From NCBI GenBank assembly GCA_018780435.1, contig JADMJS010000504.1:1-32240 (forward strand): 32,240 nt of DNA, given 5' to 3'. The translations under genes and the position numbers were made by a program. The stretch comes from Myxococcales bacterium. Lineage in GTDB: Bacteria; Myxococcota_A; UBA9042; GCA-2863065. The notes below the pieces were generated by a model, which ran no database searches, was not told the DNA's origin, and saw nothing but the letters and a program-made list of their open reading frames with translations. Position 1 is the stretch's first letter. Each line of letters opens with the position of its first letter. Below, in pieces: positions 25,901 to 32,240 of the stretch.

Positions 25901-26592
25901 CCGCCGCGGCCGATGACTTGACCGATCTGGTAACGCCCTTGAGCGGCGCGACCGCGCTGGGGCTCGAAGTTCGCCTGGACGCCGACCGACTTCAGCTCGA
26001 CCGGGCGCGGCATCTTCGACTCACCGACGAAGCGCACGACGGTCCCGGCGGGCGGGCCGGAAGACGCACTCCCCTCGTCGCCCGGGAGGTCGAGTGGCGG
26101 CGGTTGAAGAATGGAGTCGGTGTACGGGTCGAAGAAGGGATCCGCGCCGCGCCCCTCTTGAATGGTGTGCGAGTCTTCGGGCAGAGGCGGAACGTCGGTG
26201 CGGGGCGCGTCGTCGACCGGATCGGTCCCGCCAGCACTGTCTTCGTCGAGCCACGCGTGCGACGCATGGGTACGAATTCGGCGCGTGCGGGGATCGGTGC
26301 GCCGTCCCGACGGGCTCGGTGGCGCTTCGGGCACCGGCGGCGGCGTGTCGAAGGGCGACGGCGGGCTCGTGACGCTCCCACTGGGGCGCGCGGGTACTTC
26401 TCGGGCGGACACGGACCCCGCGGTCGCCGGTGGCGGGAACGGCTGCGGGGACGGCGCGGCAGGGCGAACGGGGCGCATCCGATCGGTCGCGACAAGCGGA
26501 GCGGGCGGGCCAGCCTCAGCAGCGACGTCCGGGGGCGTCTCGAGGGAAGTCTCCCCCGCGTTCATAGTGACGTGGTCCCGCCGACGCGTCAT
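22969..26592 (-). CDS. Ser/Thr protein kinase fused to a PEGA-like domain and a degenerate STAND/AAA-type module
   Basis: 1207 residues with no clear membrane helix. A Pro/Ala-rich disordered head runs to about 215. The PknB-like kinase domain (about 221-500) has the glycine loop GRGGMG (228-233), K250, HRD (351-353), DWG in place of DFG (371-373) and APE (399-401), so it should be active. A helical, TPR-like stretch follows, then a PEGA-like beta domain (about 642-700). An AAA_16/STAND-type region begins LVGRDGEL (729); its P-loop reads GSDGMGKA (759-766) with Ala instead of Ser/Thr, and the Walker B position reads ALFYFQGIEH with Gln/Gly instead of acidic residues. C-terminal helical repeats finish the protein. 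The gene begins four bases after the upstream lipoprotein gene; an ATG nine codons in is a possible start. Substrates unknown. Confidence 0.93.
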   Translation of the reverse strand: MTRRRDHVTMNAGETSLETPPDVAAEAGPPAPLVATDRMRPVRPAAPSPQPFPPPATAGSVSAREVPARPSGSVTSPPSPFDTPPPVPEAPPSPSGRRTDPRTRRIRTHASHAWLDEDSAGGTDPVDDAPRTDVPPLPEDSHTIQEGRGADPFFDPYTDSILQPPPLDLPGDEGSASSGPPAGTVVRFVGESKMPRPVELKSVGVQANFEPQRGRAAQGRYQIGQVIGRGGMGVVRMVKDLDLGRTVAMKTLNPGDPDAKMLVASLISEGQTTGQLEHPNIVPVYELGVLPDGTVFYTMRRVSGSTLKEVLHRLRNGDRPTRQQYTERKLLSLLQQVCLALHYAHSCGVVHRDVKPDNIAVGAYGEVQLLDWGIAYMMGRDSDPLARPGLVVGTPHYMAPEQARGEIHRVDGRTDVFSLGVVLHEILTLCTPVTERGTERALEAVRKLTVAARPEKRADGSAVPDALADICVRALAPNPENRMASAGELAERIEQYLEGSAERERRASLAMEEFAIGLQAYSNYMALRRQRETLTSDLERRRREVRRWDPVSLKRTLAEDEARAQLMSLESSRAFTTTANHLHAVLGLEPEHAHARSALANLYWTRFEDAERRGELEDMVYFADLFLRFNDSIRGPLPSGGGHITVRTFPEGGEVAVYDFGVGVPDLRSQPGRSLGTAPVEGIELPMGMYLLVARKEGYRHAQQAVFVRPGLHQKYLLNMPAWTAEEPLVGRDGELGLLEYNLERTIHGRELRRLLISGSDGMGKARLVAAFSEYIDSLETVVQFFYAECHEAHELVPYSPVTEAIRNRAGVKPEDPPAAVRRQLRTLLRAAVESAGPVSASDASRIEALVETLLLVPGMAPPSPDMAPPSLQGEAAFERRDQLDLAFVEFMRLLTRVNPALFYFQGIEHLDDASQRVLQLAPRELAGIPLFIMGVRADGATNTGWDELIALEALTETPSAAMIRNLLKGPLPPGLHERILAVTGGIPWLIVDAVKRMVAAGSLVEIDGRHVVHEGLPPAVPLTMDQARRRQLDELPPALYAGLTVAAVAGDTFWLETLDALDIVDAARVCRELEEREFIRALPFSRYPGTRAFAFRSVFFREIVYDALADGARCAELHRRIAEWMTERFRGDIREVAELGRHEERGGNDQAALAHYQRLGDIARACAASGIARECYRLALANVRTKADQEALEQRMESVRMTASRP

Positions 26593-26596
26593 CGGA

Positions 26597-28261
26597 TCAG
26601 AACTTGGGTTCGAGCCAACTGGCTTGATCGTTCGTCTTCCCCGAGAGGTTCGGTGTCTTCACGGTGCACGTGTCCCCCGCTGCGTTCTGGTAGGTGGAGG
26701 TGCTGGCAGTCCCATCGTAGTAGACCCGGTTCGGCTTCTCGGCGTCTTTCTTGTCCGAGACCGCGCCGGTTCCATAGAGCGTGAGCCCCGAGACATCGGC
26801 CGCGAGGTCGCCGCCAAACTTCACAAAGAGGCCATCGCCGGGCTGCTTCCCGAGCAAGACGCCGGAGACGGTGAGCGAGAGCGACGCGCCGCCGTTCTCG
26901 AACTGCCGACTGCCGGAGAAGAAGGGACCGTCGAAGGTGACCTCCGAGAAGACGTTGAGGTTAGCCTCTTCCGTCGTGCCGGCGCCGCCGTCGTCGACGC
27001 ACACCGCCGAGAGCACGAGAATGTGCGTCGACGTGCCCCCCGTAGGCGCCGTACCGCCCCAGAACCCATCGAGCTCGCGCAAGAACACGATATCTTTCGG
27101 CGTGTTGCGGTCGGTCACCAGTGTCGCATCGCCCGTGAAGGCGGCCGTTCCAGCGTCGAGCGCGGCGGCCAGGTCGGCGCCGCCGAAGAAGGACTCCGCG
27201 AAGCGGTCGCCTGCGGCCAAGATCTCGGCCGGCGCTGCACGTCCCCGCACCGCGACCACGGTGCGGTGGCCGGCGGTGTCCGAGAGCTCGGCGAAGAGGC
27301 TGAGCTTCGCGTCATCCTGACCCGAGCCATCGCCACGCGTGTCTTCACCGAGCAGCACCACGAGGCCGGGCCCACCGAAGGGGTGCGCTTCGAGGAAGGT
27401 CTCGACCGTGCTGGCCTTGTAGGTCGCGTCGCCGTAGAGACCGCGGTTGACCGTCATGCCGATGGTCTTCCGAGCGTCACCCATCGGCTCGCGGACGGCG
27501 GCGCCGATCCAGATGAGTGCGTCAGCGGGCGAGCCGCGGCCGAAGACCTCGTCGAGGACTTCGGCCCGCGCGTACGGCCGTACCACGACGTCGGTGAAGC
27601 CGCCCGAGGCCTTGGCCGCCGCTTCGATGGTCGAGAGATCCACGCCGTGGATGTCGCCGTAAGCGCTGGCGATCGTGAGGGTGCGCTTTCCGAGGTCGAT
27701 GCCCGGATCGGTCTCGATGGTCAGCGGGCCCGTGATCTCGGTGGGGCCGTCATGGTCGGGTCCGTCGAGGTCCTTGCTGAAGACCGGGGCCACAAGGGCC
27801 GGAGCCGGAACAGTGTCGCCGGCCGCGTCGGTGAACACAGCCTTGCCACTCGCGACCCGGCCGATGAACGCCGAGCACTCGCCGGAGCCATCCGCGTTGC
27901 AGACGCCGATCGCCGCGCGCGCGTCGCCGCTCGTGTTCTCGACTTCGGCCCAGGTGATGACTTTGCCCTCCGAACTCTCGGTGCGGCCTGCCCCCATCGC
28001 GGTCGTGAAGCCGTCACTCTCGAGCGTGTCGAGCACACCGTCGAAGGCGCTGTTGGCACCACGCGCCGCGTCCAATTCAGCGGTCGAGAGGTGGGTCTGA
28101 CTGACAGCTTCGGCGCCCGGGACGACTACGCCGTCGGCACCGTCGGCGCCGTCCGTGCCGGAGTCGCCGCCATCACTGCCACAGCCAGCGGCCGATACGG
28201 AGACGGAAAAACCGAGTGCAACGGCCACTGAATACATTCGCGTGAGGTTCAAAGCGATCAC
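26597..28261 (-). CDS. Lipoprotein of unknown function in the kinase operon
   Basis: About 554 residues from a GTG whose last two bases are the start of the upstream gene's TGA (GTGA overlap). An ATG eight codons later is the alternative start; neither has a clear ribosome site, which suggests coupling. The signal ends SAAGC with lipidated C27, followed by a short Asp/Gly spacer with Asp at 30, 33, 37, 40 and 43. The mature part is an alpha/beta and beta-rich protein with segments such as ADALIWIGAAVREPMGDARKTIGM and GGPGLVVLLGEDTRGDG, and Cys residues probably in disulphides. I recognise no family and no catalytic motif. Its position just before the Ser/Thr kinase gene (four bases) suggests a link with envelope signalling, which is inference. 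Confidence 0.82.
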   Translation of the reverse strand: MIALNLTRMYSVAVALGFSVSVSAAGCGSDGGDSGTDGADGADGVVVPGAEAVSQTHLSTAELDAARGANSAFDGVLDTLESDGFTTAMGAGRTESSEGKVITWAEVENTSGDARAAIGVCNADGSGECSAFIGRVASGKAVFTDAAGDTVPAPALVAPVFSKDLDGPDHDGPTEITGPLTIETDPGIDLGKRTLTIASAYGDIHGVDLSTIEAAAKASGGFTDVVVRPYARAEVLDEVFGRGSPADALIWIGAAVREPMGDARKTIGMTVNRGLYGDATYKASTVETFLEAHPFGGPGLVVLLGEDTRGDGSGQDDAKLSLFAELSDTAGHRTVVAVRGRAAPAEILAAGDRFAESFFGGADLAAALDAGTAAFTGDATLVTDRNTPKDIVFLRELDGFWGGTAPTGGTSTHILVLSAVCVDDGGAGTTEEANLNVFSEVTFDGPFFSGSRQFENGGASLSLTVSGVLLGKQPGDGLFVKFGGDLAADVSGLTLYGTGAVSDKKDAEKPNRVYYDGTASTSTYQNAAGDTCTVKTPNLSGKTNDQASWLEPKF

Positions 28262-29913
28262 TCCAGGACGACATCGGCGGGGTAGAAGGGGACCACCCGC
28301 CACGCCGAGAACGCGTAGGTTACCACTCCTGTCACGGACAGGGAGTCCCCCGGCACGAAAGGCAACGGGACGCTGAGATCGGAACCGTCAATGAGCAGCC
28401 CACCATCGACCTCGATCTCACCGTACTGCGCATAGTTGGCGTTCGAGACCACGGTCAGGCCCGACATCGTGACGTAGTGCCCCTCCCAGTACTCGCCGCC
28501 GACGATCGTGATGTCCGATGGCGTGGCGTAGTCAGGGGTCGGCAGCGGGCCCGTCCCGGTCACGGTCATGCTGGTCGCTTCGAGCTCGGTGAGGCAGTAA
28601 AACTCTTTCACGGTGCCCTCGAAGGTCGCGACGTCACCGACCTTCGGCGTGATGCCGAGCGTCTTCGGGAAGACCACATAGAGCCCCGTCTTCTGACCGG
28701 GGGTCTCGTCGTTCAGCCAGACCCCGTCGAGGGTCTTGCTCGCCTCGTGCAAGGGCGAGATGACGGTGCCGTTCACCTTGACGCCGGGCTGCGTCACCAG
28801 CGGGCCGCTCGGTTTCTCGCAGGAGAGCGAGGTCGGGTCGTTCTGGATCTCGAAGACGGATTTGAGCGCCGGGTCGGTCACGTCACCGAGGACGATGTCG
28901 CTCAGCCCGCGCGGTTGCAGGAGGTATTTGCCGTACTGATAGTCGAGGAAGCCGACCACTGACTCGACGGTCTGGCCGACGGTCGGCTGCCAGACGAAGG
29001 GATAGTGCTTCCACTGCACCCGTATGCCACCCGAGAGTTGAACTTCCGTCGCCGTGACGCTCGTGACCATGAGGTCGTCGAGGCGGAGGAGCGAGCCTTC
29101 ATACGGTTCGGGGGTTTGAGAGAGCGTGAGCGGGTCCACCAGCAGCGGGTTCGGCACGATGCCATTCCCCATGGGGGTCACCTTAGACGCCCGGATCTCG
29201 GACAGGCAGTAGTATTCGACGTGCTCGCCTTCGACCGACACGGACTGCCCGACCGCGAGAGACACACCCAAGGTCGTTGGGACCGCGAGCAGGAGGCCGT
29301 GGTTCGCGCCTGCGCCCCCCTGAGCGAGGTAGTAGCCGTCGAGCGGTGTGTTCTCGGGATCGCCGGGATCACCGGCATAGAGCTGGAACTTCGGCCCGAC
29401 GACGACCGCGCCGTCGACGCGGACACTCGGTGACGCCACCAGCGCCGATTGGCTGGTGCAATCCGTCGACGAGGACGACGACTGCAGCTCGGAGATGGTG
29501 GTGAGCGTCGGCGGGAGCGGACCGTCGGTGCCGTCCTGCCCATCGAGGCCGTCCGTCCCGTCCGTCGCGTCGATGGCATCGGCGGCATCGAGGGCGTCGG
29601 TGGCATCGGCAGCGTCCGCGAGGTCGGTGGCGTCCATGCCATCGACGGCGTCCGTCGCGTCCGTGGCGTCGACGCCGTCGGTCGCATCCACTGCGTCGGT
29701 CGCATCCACTGCGTCGGTCGAGTCTGCGGCGTCGGAGCCATCGGTCGTATCGAGTTGACCGATGTCCGCGACATCGACCGCATCGGAGCCATCGACCCCG
29801 TCACTCGACGACGCGTCGTTGTTGGACTTGGACCCACGCCGTGCGCTGCTGCACGACATGGCGAAGGCGGCGAGGGCGAAGGACGCGATAACGTGAAGGC
29901 GGCGGCTGCGCAT
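28258..29913 (-). CDS. Lipoprotein with Asp-every-third-residue tether and two tandem OB-like domains
   Basis: 551 residues. The ATG at 29913 follows TTGGGGA, with an adequate gap; an upstream TTG is less likely. The signal ends FAMSC with lipidated C21. Residues 55-130 form a tether with Asp at every third position without a break (26 Asp), mostly as x-D-A or x-D-G triplets. Two related domains follow, about 145-345 and 350-551. Each has the order of a short Cys segment, V(R/K)V(D/N)G strand, VGQS or VGDV strand, a YYCLSE/FYCLTE motif, and a Tyr-Glu-Gly segment near YEGS/WEGH. The strand pattern resembles the OB-like N-terminal domains found beside extracellular nucleases, but no nuclease is present. 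Function unknown. First gene of the apparent operon. Confidence 0.87.
   Translation of the reverse strand: MRSRRLHVIASFALAAFAMSCSSARRGSKSNNDASSSDGVDGSDAVDVADIGQLDTTDGSDAADSTDAVDATDAVDATDGVDATDATDAVDGMDATDLADAADATDALDAADAIDATDGTDGLDGQDGTDGPLPPTLTTISELQSSSSSTDCTSQSALVASPSVRVDGAVVVGPKFQLYAGDPGDPENTPLDGYYLAQGGAGANHGLLLAVPTTLGVSLAVGQSVSVEGEHVEYYCLSEIRASKVTPMGNGIVPNPLLVDPLTLSQTPEPYEGSLLRLDDLMVTSVTATEVQLSGGIRVQWKHYPFVWQPTVGQTVESVVGFLDYQYGKYLLQPRGLSDIVLGDVTDPALKSVFEIQNDPTSLSCEKPSGPLVTQPGVKVNGTVISPLHEASKTLDGVWLNDETPGQKTGLYVVFPKTLGITPKVGDVATFEGTVKEFYCLTELEATSMTVTGTGPLPTPDYATPSDITIVGGEYWEGHYVTMSGLTVVSNANYAQYGEIEVDGGLLIDGSDLSVPLPFVPGDSLSVTGVVTYAFSAWRVVPFYPADVVLE
29524..29751 (-). repeat. Asp-every-third-residue tether-coding repeat (9-base period)
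   Basis: Codes for residues 55-130 of the lipoprotein with an Asp codon (GAC or GAT) at each ninth base. It includes one recent DNA-level duplication: the 18-base unit CGTCGGTCGCATCCACTG (plus strand) occurs twice in tandem at 29676-29693 and 29694-29711, with a decayed third copy after it. Elsewhere codons differ, so the Asp spacing is kept by selection on the protein or by repeated slippage. Confidence 0.85.
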
Positions 29914-29920
29914 GGCGATC

Positions 29921-29951
29921 CCCAATTGGGCGGTGAGCCCTCGTCGGGCTC
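29921..29951 (-). promoter_or_regulatory. Leader structure of the lipoprotein-kinase operon
   Basis: A ten-base palindrome CCCAATTGGG (29921-29930) contains part of the ribosome site of the first lipoprotein gene. A hairpin GAGCCC-TCGTC-GGGCTC (its sequence on the plus strand; 29935-29951) lies immediately upstream in the leader. Folding of either could limit access to the start codon. No run of U follows, so it is not a normal terminator for ribE. Confidence 0.3.
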
Positions 29952-30066
29952 TCTTGGACGTCGCGCCCGCGGCGAACTTCGTGGCGGCGGACTGCGGCGG
30001 GAGTGTACTCCTAGCGGTGCCTGGGCGGAAACGGCCGCGACGCGAGGGTTGGGCCGCTCCCTCACT

Positions 30067-30729
30067 TCAGGTTCGAAACCCGCTCTGTTCGAGGAGCGCG
30101 AGCAGGCGCGAATCGCGGCTCGGACCCGACGTGCCGGCGATCGTTCGTTCGAGCTGGGCGACGATATACTTGCCGACGATGTCGGTCTCGAGGTTCACCC
30201 GGTCGCCCACTCGGCGGTGCTGTAGCGCCGTGACCGAGGCCGTGTGCGGGATGATGGTGACCGAGAGGCGTCCGGGCGAGACCGAATTGACCGTCAGGGA
30301 GATGCCGTCGATGGCCACCGAGCCCTTCGCGACGAAGAAGGGGTGCAGCTCGACGGGGTAGTCGAAATGCCAGTCGACCGCGTTGCCTTGGGGCACGATG
30401 TCGGCCACGTGCCCCACTCCGTCGATGTGGCCCTGGACCATGTGACCGCCGAGACGGTCGCCGACGCGGAGCGCGCGCTCGAGGTTCACAGGCGTCCCCG
30501 GCCGGAGGTCTCCGGACGTCGTGCGGGCGAGCGTCTCGTGGCTGAGCTCGGCGGCGAACTGGTGTTTGCCGATGTTGACGGCCGTGAGGCAGCACCCATT
30601 GACGGCGATGGAGTCGCCGAGCGCGACGTCGCCGTAGTCGAGGGTCGTCGAGACGGTGAGACGAGCGCCGCCAGAGGTCGGGCGCAGCTCGACGACGCGG
30701 CCAAGGCCCTCGATGATCCCGGTGAACAT
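30067..30729 (-). CDS. ribE: Riboflavin synthase, alpha subunit
   Basis: 220 residues, with two lumazine-binding beta-barrel repeats. It dismutates two 6,7-dimethyl-8-ribityllumazines to riboflavin. The N-terminus MFTGIIEGLG is the family signature and fixes the start. GDSIAVNGCCLTAV in repeat one matches GSVAIDGISLTV in repeat two, and GHMVQGHIDGVG is the conserved segment opening the second half. It begins four bases after the ribD stop, so the two are co-transcribed. The usual downstream partners ribBA and ribH are absent; an unrelated lipoprotein operon begins 154 bases further on. Confidence 0.96.
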   Translation of the reverse strand: MFTGIIEGLGRVVELRPTSGGARLTVSTTLDYGDVALGDSIAVNGCCLTAVNIGKHQFAAELSHETLARTTSGDLRPGTPVNLERALRVGDRLGGHMVQGHIDGVGHVADIVPQGNAVDWHFDYPVELHPFFVAKGSVAIDGISLTVNSVSPGRLSVTIIPHTASVTALQHRRVGDRVNLETDIVGKYIVAQLERTIAGTSGPSRDSRLLALLEQSGFRT

Positions 30730-30733
30730 GCCT

Positions 30734-31873
30734 CTACTCCTGTGTCTTCGGGGAGGTCGGGGTCGAATAGCCAGAGCCCATATAGTCCACGTCGCCGTCG
30801 ATCCGGAGGTCGTCACCGAGAGGCGTGACGCGCACTCGAACGAGCCGCGGTGAGTCGGCGAGCACGGAGAGCGCGAGAGGCCCGAGCGCCGGGAGGCCGT
30901 CCCCACCGATGAAGCGCGGCGCGACGTACCACACGACGGCGTCGACGAGCCGGCGGGCCAGAAGCGACGCGACAAGTCGACCGCCCCCTTCGACCCACAG
31001 CGACGTGAGCCCGTCGGCGCCGGCCCGGTCGAGCAGCGCTTCGAGCGACACGCCGCGTTCATCGGCCGGGAGCGCCCAGATGGTCGCCCCGCCAGCCGAC
31101 AGGTGGCTCGCGTCCGACCCAGCCGGCGCGGCAACCGTGGTCCCGGCGGCGAGCGTCGGCCCAAAGAGCCTCAATGACGCCGCCAGAGAGCGGGGGCGGG
31201 TCGTCACGACGAGCCGGCGCGGCTGGTGGTCATCCCGCGGCGCTTCGAGCCGAGCCGTGAGCGAAGGGTCGTCCCGCCTCACGGTCTCGGCGCCCACGAG
31301 GATGGCGTCGTGGCAATCGCGAAACCCGTGGACGTCAGCCCGTGCGGCGGGCCCGGTGATCCACTGGCTCTCGCCCGACGCGGTCGCGATGCGGCCGTCG
31401 AGGCTCGCGGCGAGCTTGACGGTCACGCGCGGCCGCCGGGTAAGAACCCAAGTACGGAAACCCATGATGAGTCGTTCGCACTCGTCTGGGAGGGTCGGGC
31501 CGACGATCTCGACGCCGGCCTCACGAAGCCGAGCGAGGCCACGACCGGCGACGATTGGGTTGGGGTCGACGGTCCCGTAGACGACGCGCCGAATCCCCGC
31601 CGCGAGGAGCGCTTCGGTACACGGCCCAGTGCGTCCGGTGTGATTGCAGGGCTCGAGGGTGACGACGGCGGTGCCCCCGGCGGCACGTCCGCCAGCCTGA
31701 GCGAGCGCGTGCACCTCAGCGTGGGCGGTGCCCGCGCGAGCGTGGTAGCCGACCGAGACGAGCTGGCCGTGGGAATCGAGGAGGACGCATCCGACGGCGG
31801 GGTTCGGCGCCGTGCGCCCGAGCGCGGTGGACGCGGCGTCGAGGGCGAGGCGCATGGCGCGCTCGGCGTCCAC
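30734..31873 (-). CDS. ribD: Bifunctional pyrimidine deaminase/reductase RibD
   Basis: 379 residues with both domains of RibD. The N-terminal deaminase has the zinc site H51-A-E53 and C76/C85 in PCNHTGRTGPC. The C-terminal NADPH-dependent reductase (from about 145) shows VKLAASLDGRIAT, WITGPAAR and ILVGAETVRRDDPSLTAR. Together they convert the GTP-cyclohydrolase product to the pyrimidinedione precursor of riboflavin. The usual PP after GRT is GP here. The GTG at 31873 starts five bases after the nrdR stop and keeps a normal N-terminus; an ATG six codons later would trim part of the first helix. Confidence 0.95.
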   Translation of the reverse strand: MDAERAMRLALDAASTALGRTAPNPAVGCVLLDSHGQLVSVGYHARAGTAHAEVHALAQAGGRAAGGTAVVTLEPCNHTGRTGPCTEALLAAGIRRVVYGTVDPNPIVAGRGLARLREAGVEIVGPTLPDECERLIMGFRTWVLTRRPRVTVKLAASLDGRIATASGESQWITGPAARADVHGFRDCHDAILVGAETVRRDDPSLTARLEAPRDDHQPRRLVVTTRPRSLAASLRLFGPTLAAGTTVAAPAGSDASHLSAGGATIWALPADERGVSLEALLDRAGADGLTSLWVEGGGRLVASLLARRLVDAVVWYVAPRFIGGDGLPALGPLALSVLADSPRLVRVRVTPLGDDLRIDGDVDYMGSGYSTPTSPKTQE

Positions 31874-31878
31874 TCGGT

Positions 31879-32240
31879 TCAGCTCTTGTCCGCGGATGGC
31901 GGCGTGTCGCCCCGGAACTCCTGGACTTCACGAGCGAATTGACCCACGTCCGTGAAGCTGCGGTATACGCTGGCGAAACGAACGTAGGCGACCGGATCGG
32001 TGCGTCTCAGGAACTCGGACGCCGCCTCGCCGAGCTCGGTCGACGCCACTTCCGGGGAGAGCCCCTCGAAGAGCGCCGCCTCGATGGCGTCGACGCCGGA
32101 CTCGATGACGGCACGCGACACGGGGCGCTTCTGGCACGCCGTGAAGATGCCGCGCAGGAACTTCTGCCGTTCGTACGACTCGCGGCGCCCATCCTTCTTC
32201 ACGATGATGGGCGTGCTCTCTTCGATGGACTCGTAGGTCG
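31879..32240 (-). CDS. nrdR: Transcriptional repressor NrdR, ATP-cone part (5' end off the right edge)
   Basis: The visible 120 residues begin in the middle of the protein (TYESIEESTPIIVKKDGRRESY), so the N-terminal zinc ribbon and start codon lie beyond the window. An internal GTG at 32202 is not the start, because homology continues upstream to the edge. The ATP-cone domain is clear: IIVKKDGRRESYERQKFLRGI, then ACQKRPVS, then RTDPVAYVRFASVYRSFTDVGQF. NrdR binds ATP/dATP and represses ribonucleotide reductase genes. The order nrdR-ribD-ribE is common in bacteria. The tail after the ATP-cone is short and acidic. Confidence 0.95.
   Translation of the reverse strand, partial: TYESIEESTPIIVKKDGRRESYERQKFLRGIFTACQKRPVSRAVIESGVDAIEAALFEGLSPEVASTELGEAASEFLRRTDPVAYVRFASVYRSFTDVGQFAREVQEFRGDTPPSADKS

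Noticed and set aside
26162..28231. Open plus-strand frame of 689 codons
   Set aside because: Lies opposite the Ser/Thr kinase head and the lipoprotein gene. Low-complexity Arg/Gly/Val with no motif.
29524..29751. CRISPR-like or satellite array
   Set aside because: The 9-base period is a coding repeat (Asp every third residue) inside a lipoprotein frame, with no spacers.

Overview
The window is GC-rich, densely coded bacterial chromosome. It reads like a delta-proteobacterial lineage, probably Myxococcota or Bradymonadota. The pointers are many lipoproteins with Asp-rich tethers, an FG-GAP repeat protein, a Cys-rich repeat protein ending in eight-cysteine clusters, a large eukaryote-like Ser/Thr kinase with an ATPase-like half, and a zinc-ribbon/TPR protein of the kind these bacteria encode. 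This placement is inference; there is no rRNA or other taxonomic marker. I see no tRNA, rRNA, CRISPR array, insertion sequence or phage gene.

Layout. 1-3040 (minus): a zinc-ribbon, one-TM, TPR protein whose C-terminus runs off the left edge. 3366-7821 (plus): selB, then a PA14-containing GT39-like membrane glycosyltransferase. 12153-7844 (minus): a giant FG-GAP lipoprotein translationally coupled to moaC. 12154-12596: an intergenic region with a promoter and an inverted heptamer-repeat element. 12597-18458 (plus): Cys-rich repeat protein, Asp-Val lipoprotein, HD-domain hydrolase, DUF4920 lipoprotein and RsuA-type pseudouridine synthase. 20363-18455 (minus): class I aminotransferase and a small secreted protein. 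20461-22299 (plus): a lipoprotein with a Pro-Asp-Val hexapeptide tether and a sugar-nucleotidyltransferase. 29913-22304 (minus): an apparent four-gene operon of two lipoproteins, a Ser/Thr kinase with a degenerate ATPase-like half, and a sensorless histidine kinase. 32240-30067 (minus): nrdR (5' part off the right edge), ribD and ribE.

Housekeeping functions (selenocysteine decoding, molybdopterin, riboflavin, RNR control, rRNA modification) are interleaved with lineage-specific envelope genes. The most unusual features are these. (i) Three unrelated lipoproteins have tethers with Asp at exactly every third or sixth residue. (ii) The tightly packed lipoprotein-lipoprotein-Ser/Thr kinase-histidine kinase operon has an ATPase-like module that has lost key Walker A and B residues. 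(iii) An inverted array of AGCGnnC-type heptamers lies in the longest gap. (iv) Several promoter-like sequences lie 6-8 bases before a start codon, suggesting leaderless mRNAs. (v) GTGA/TGATG stop-start overlaps recur.
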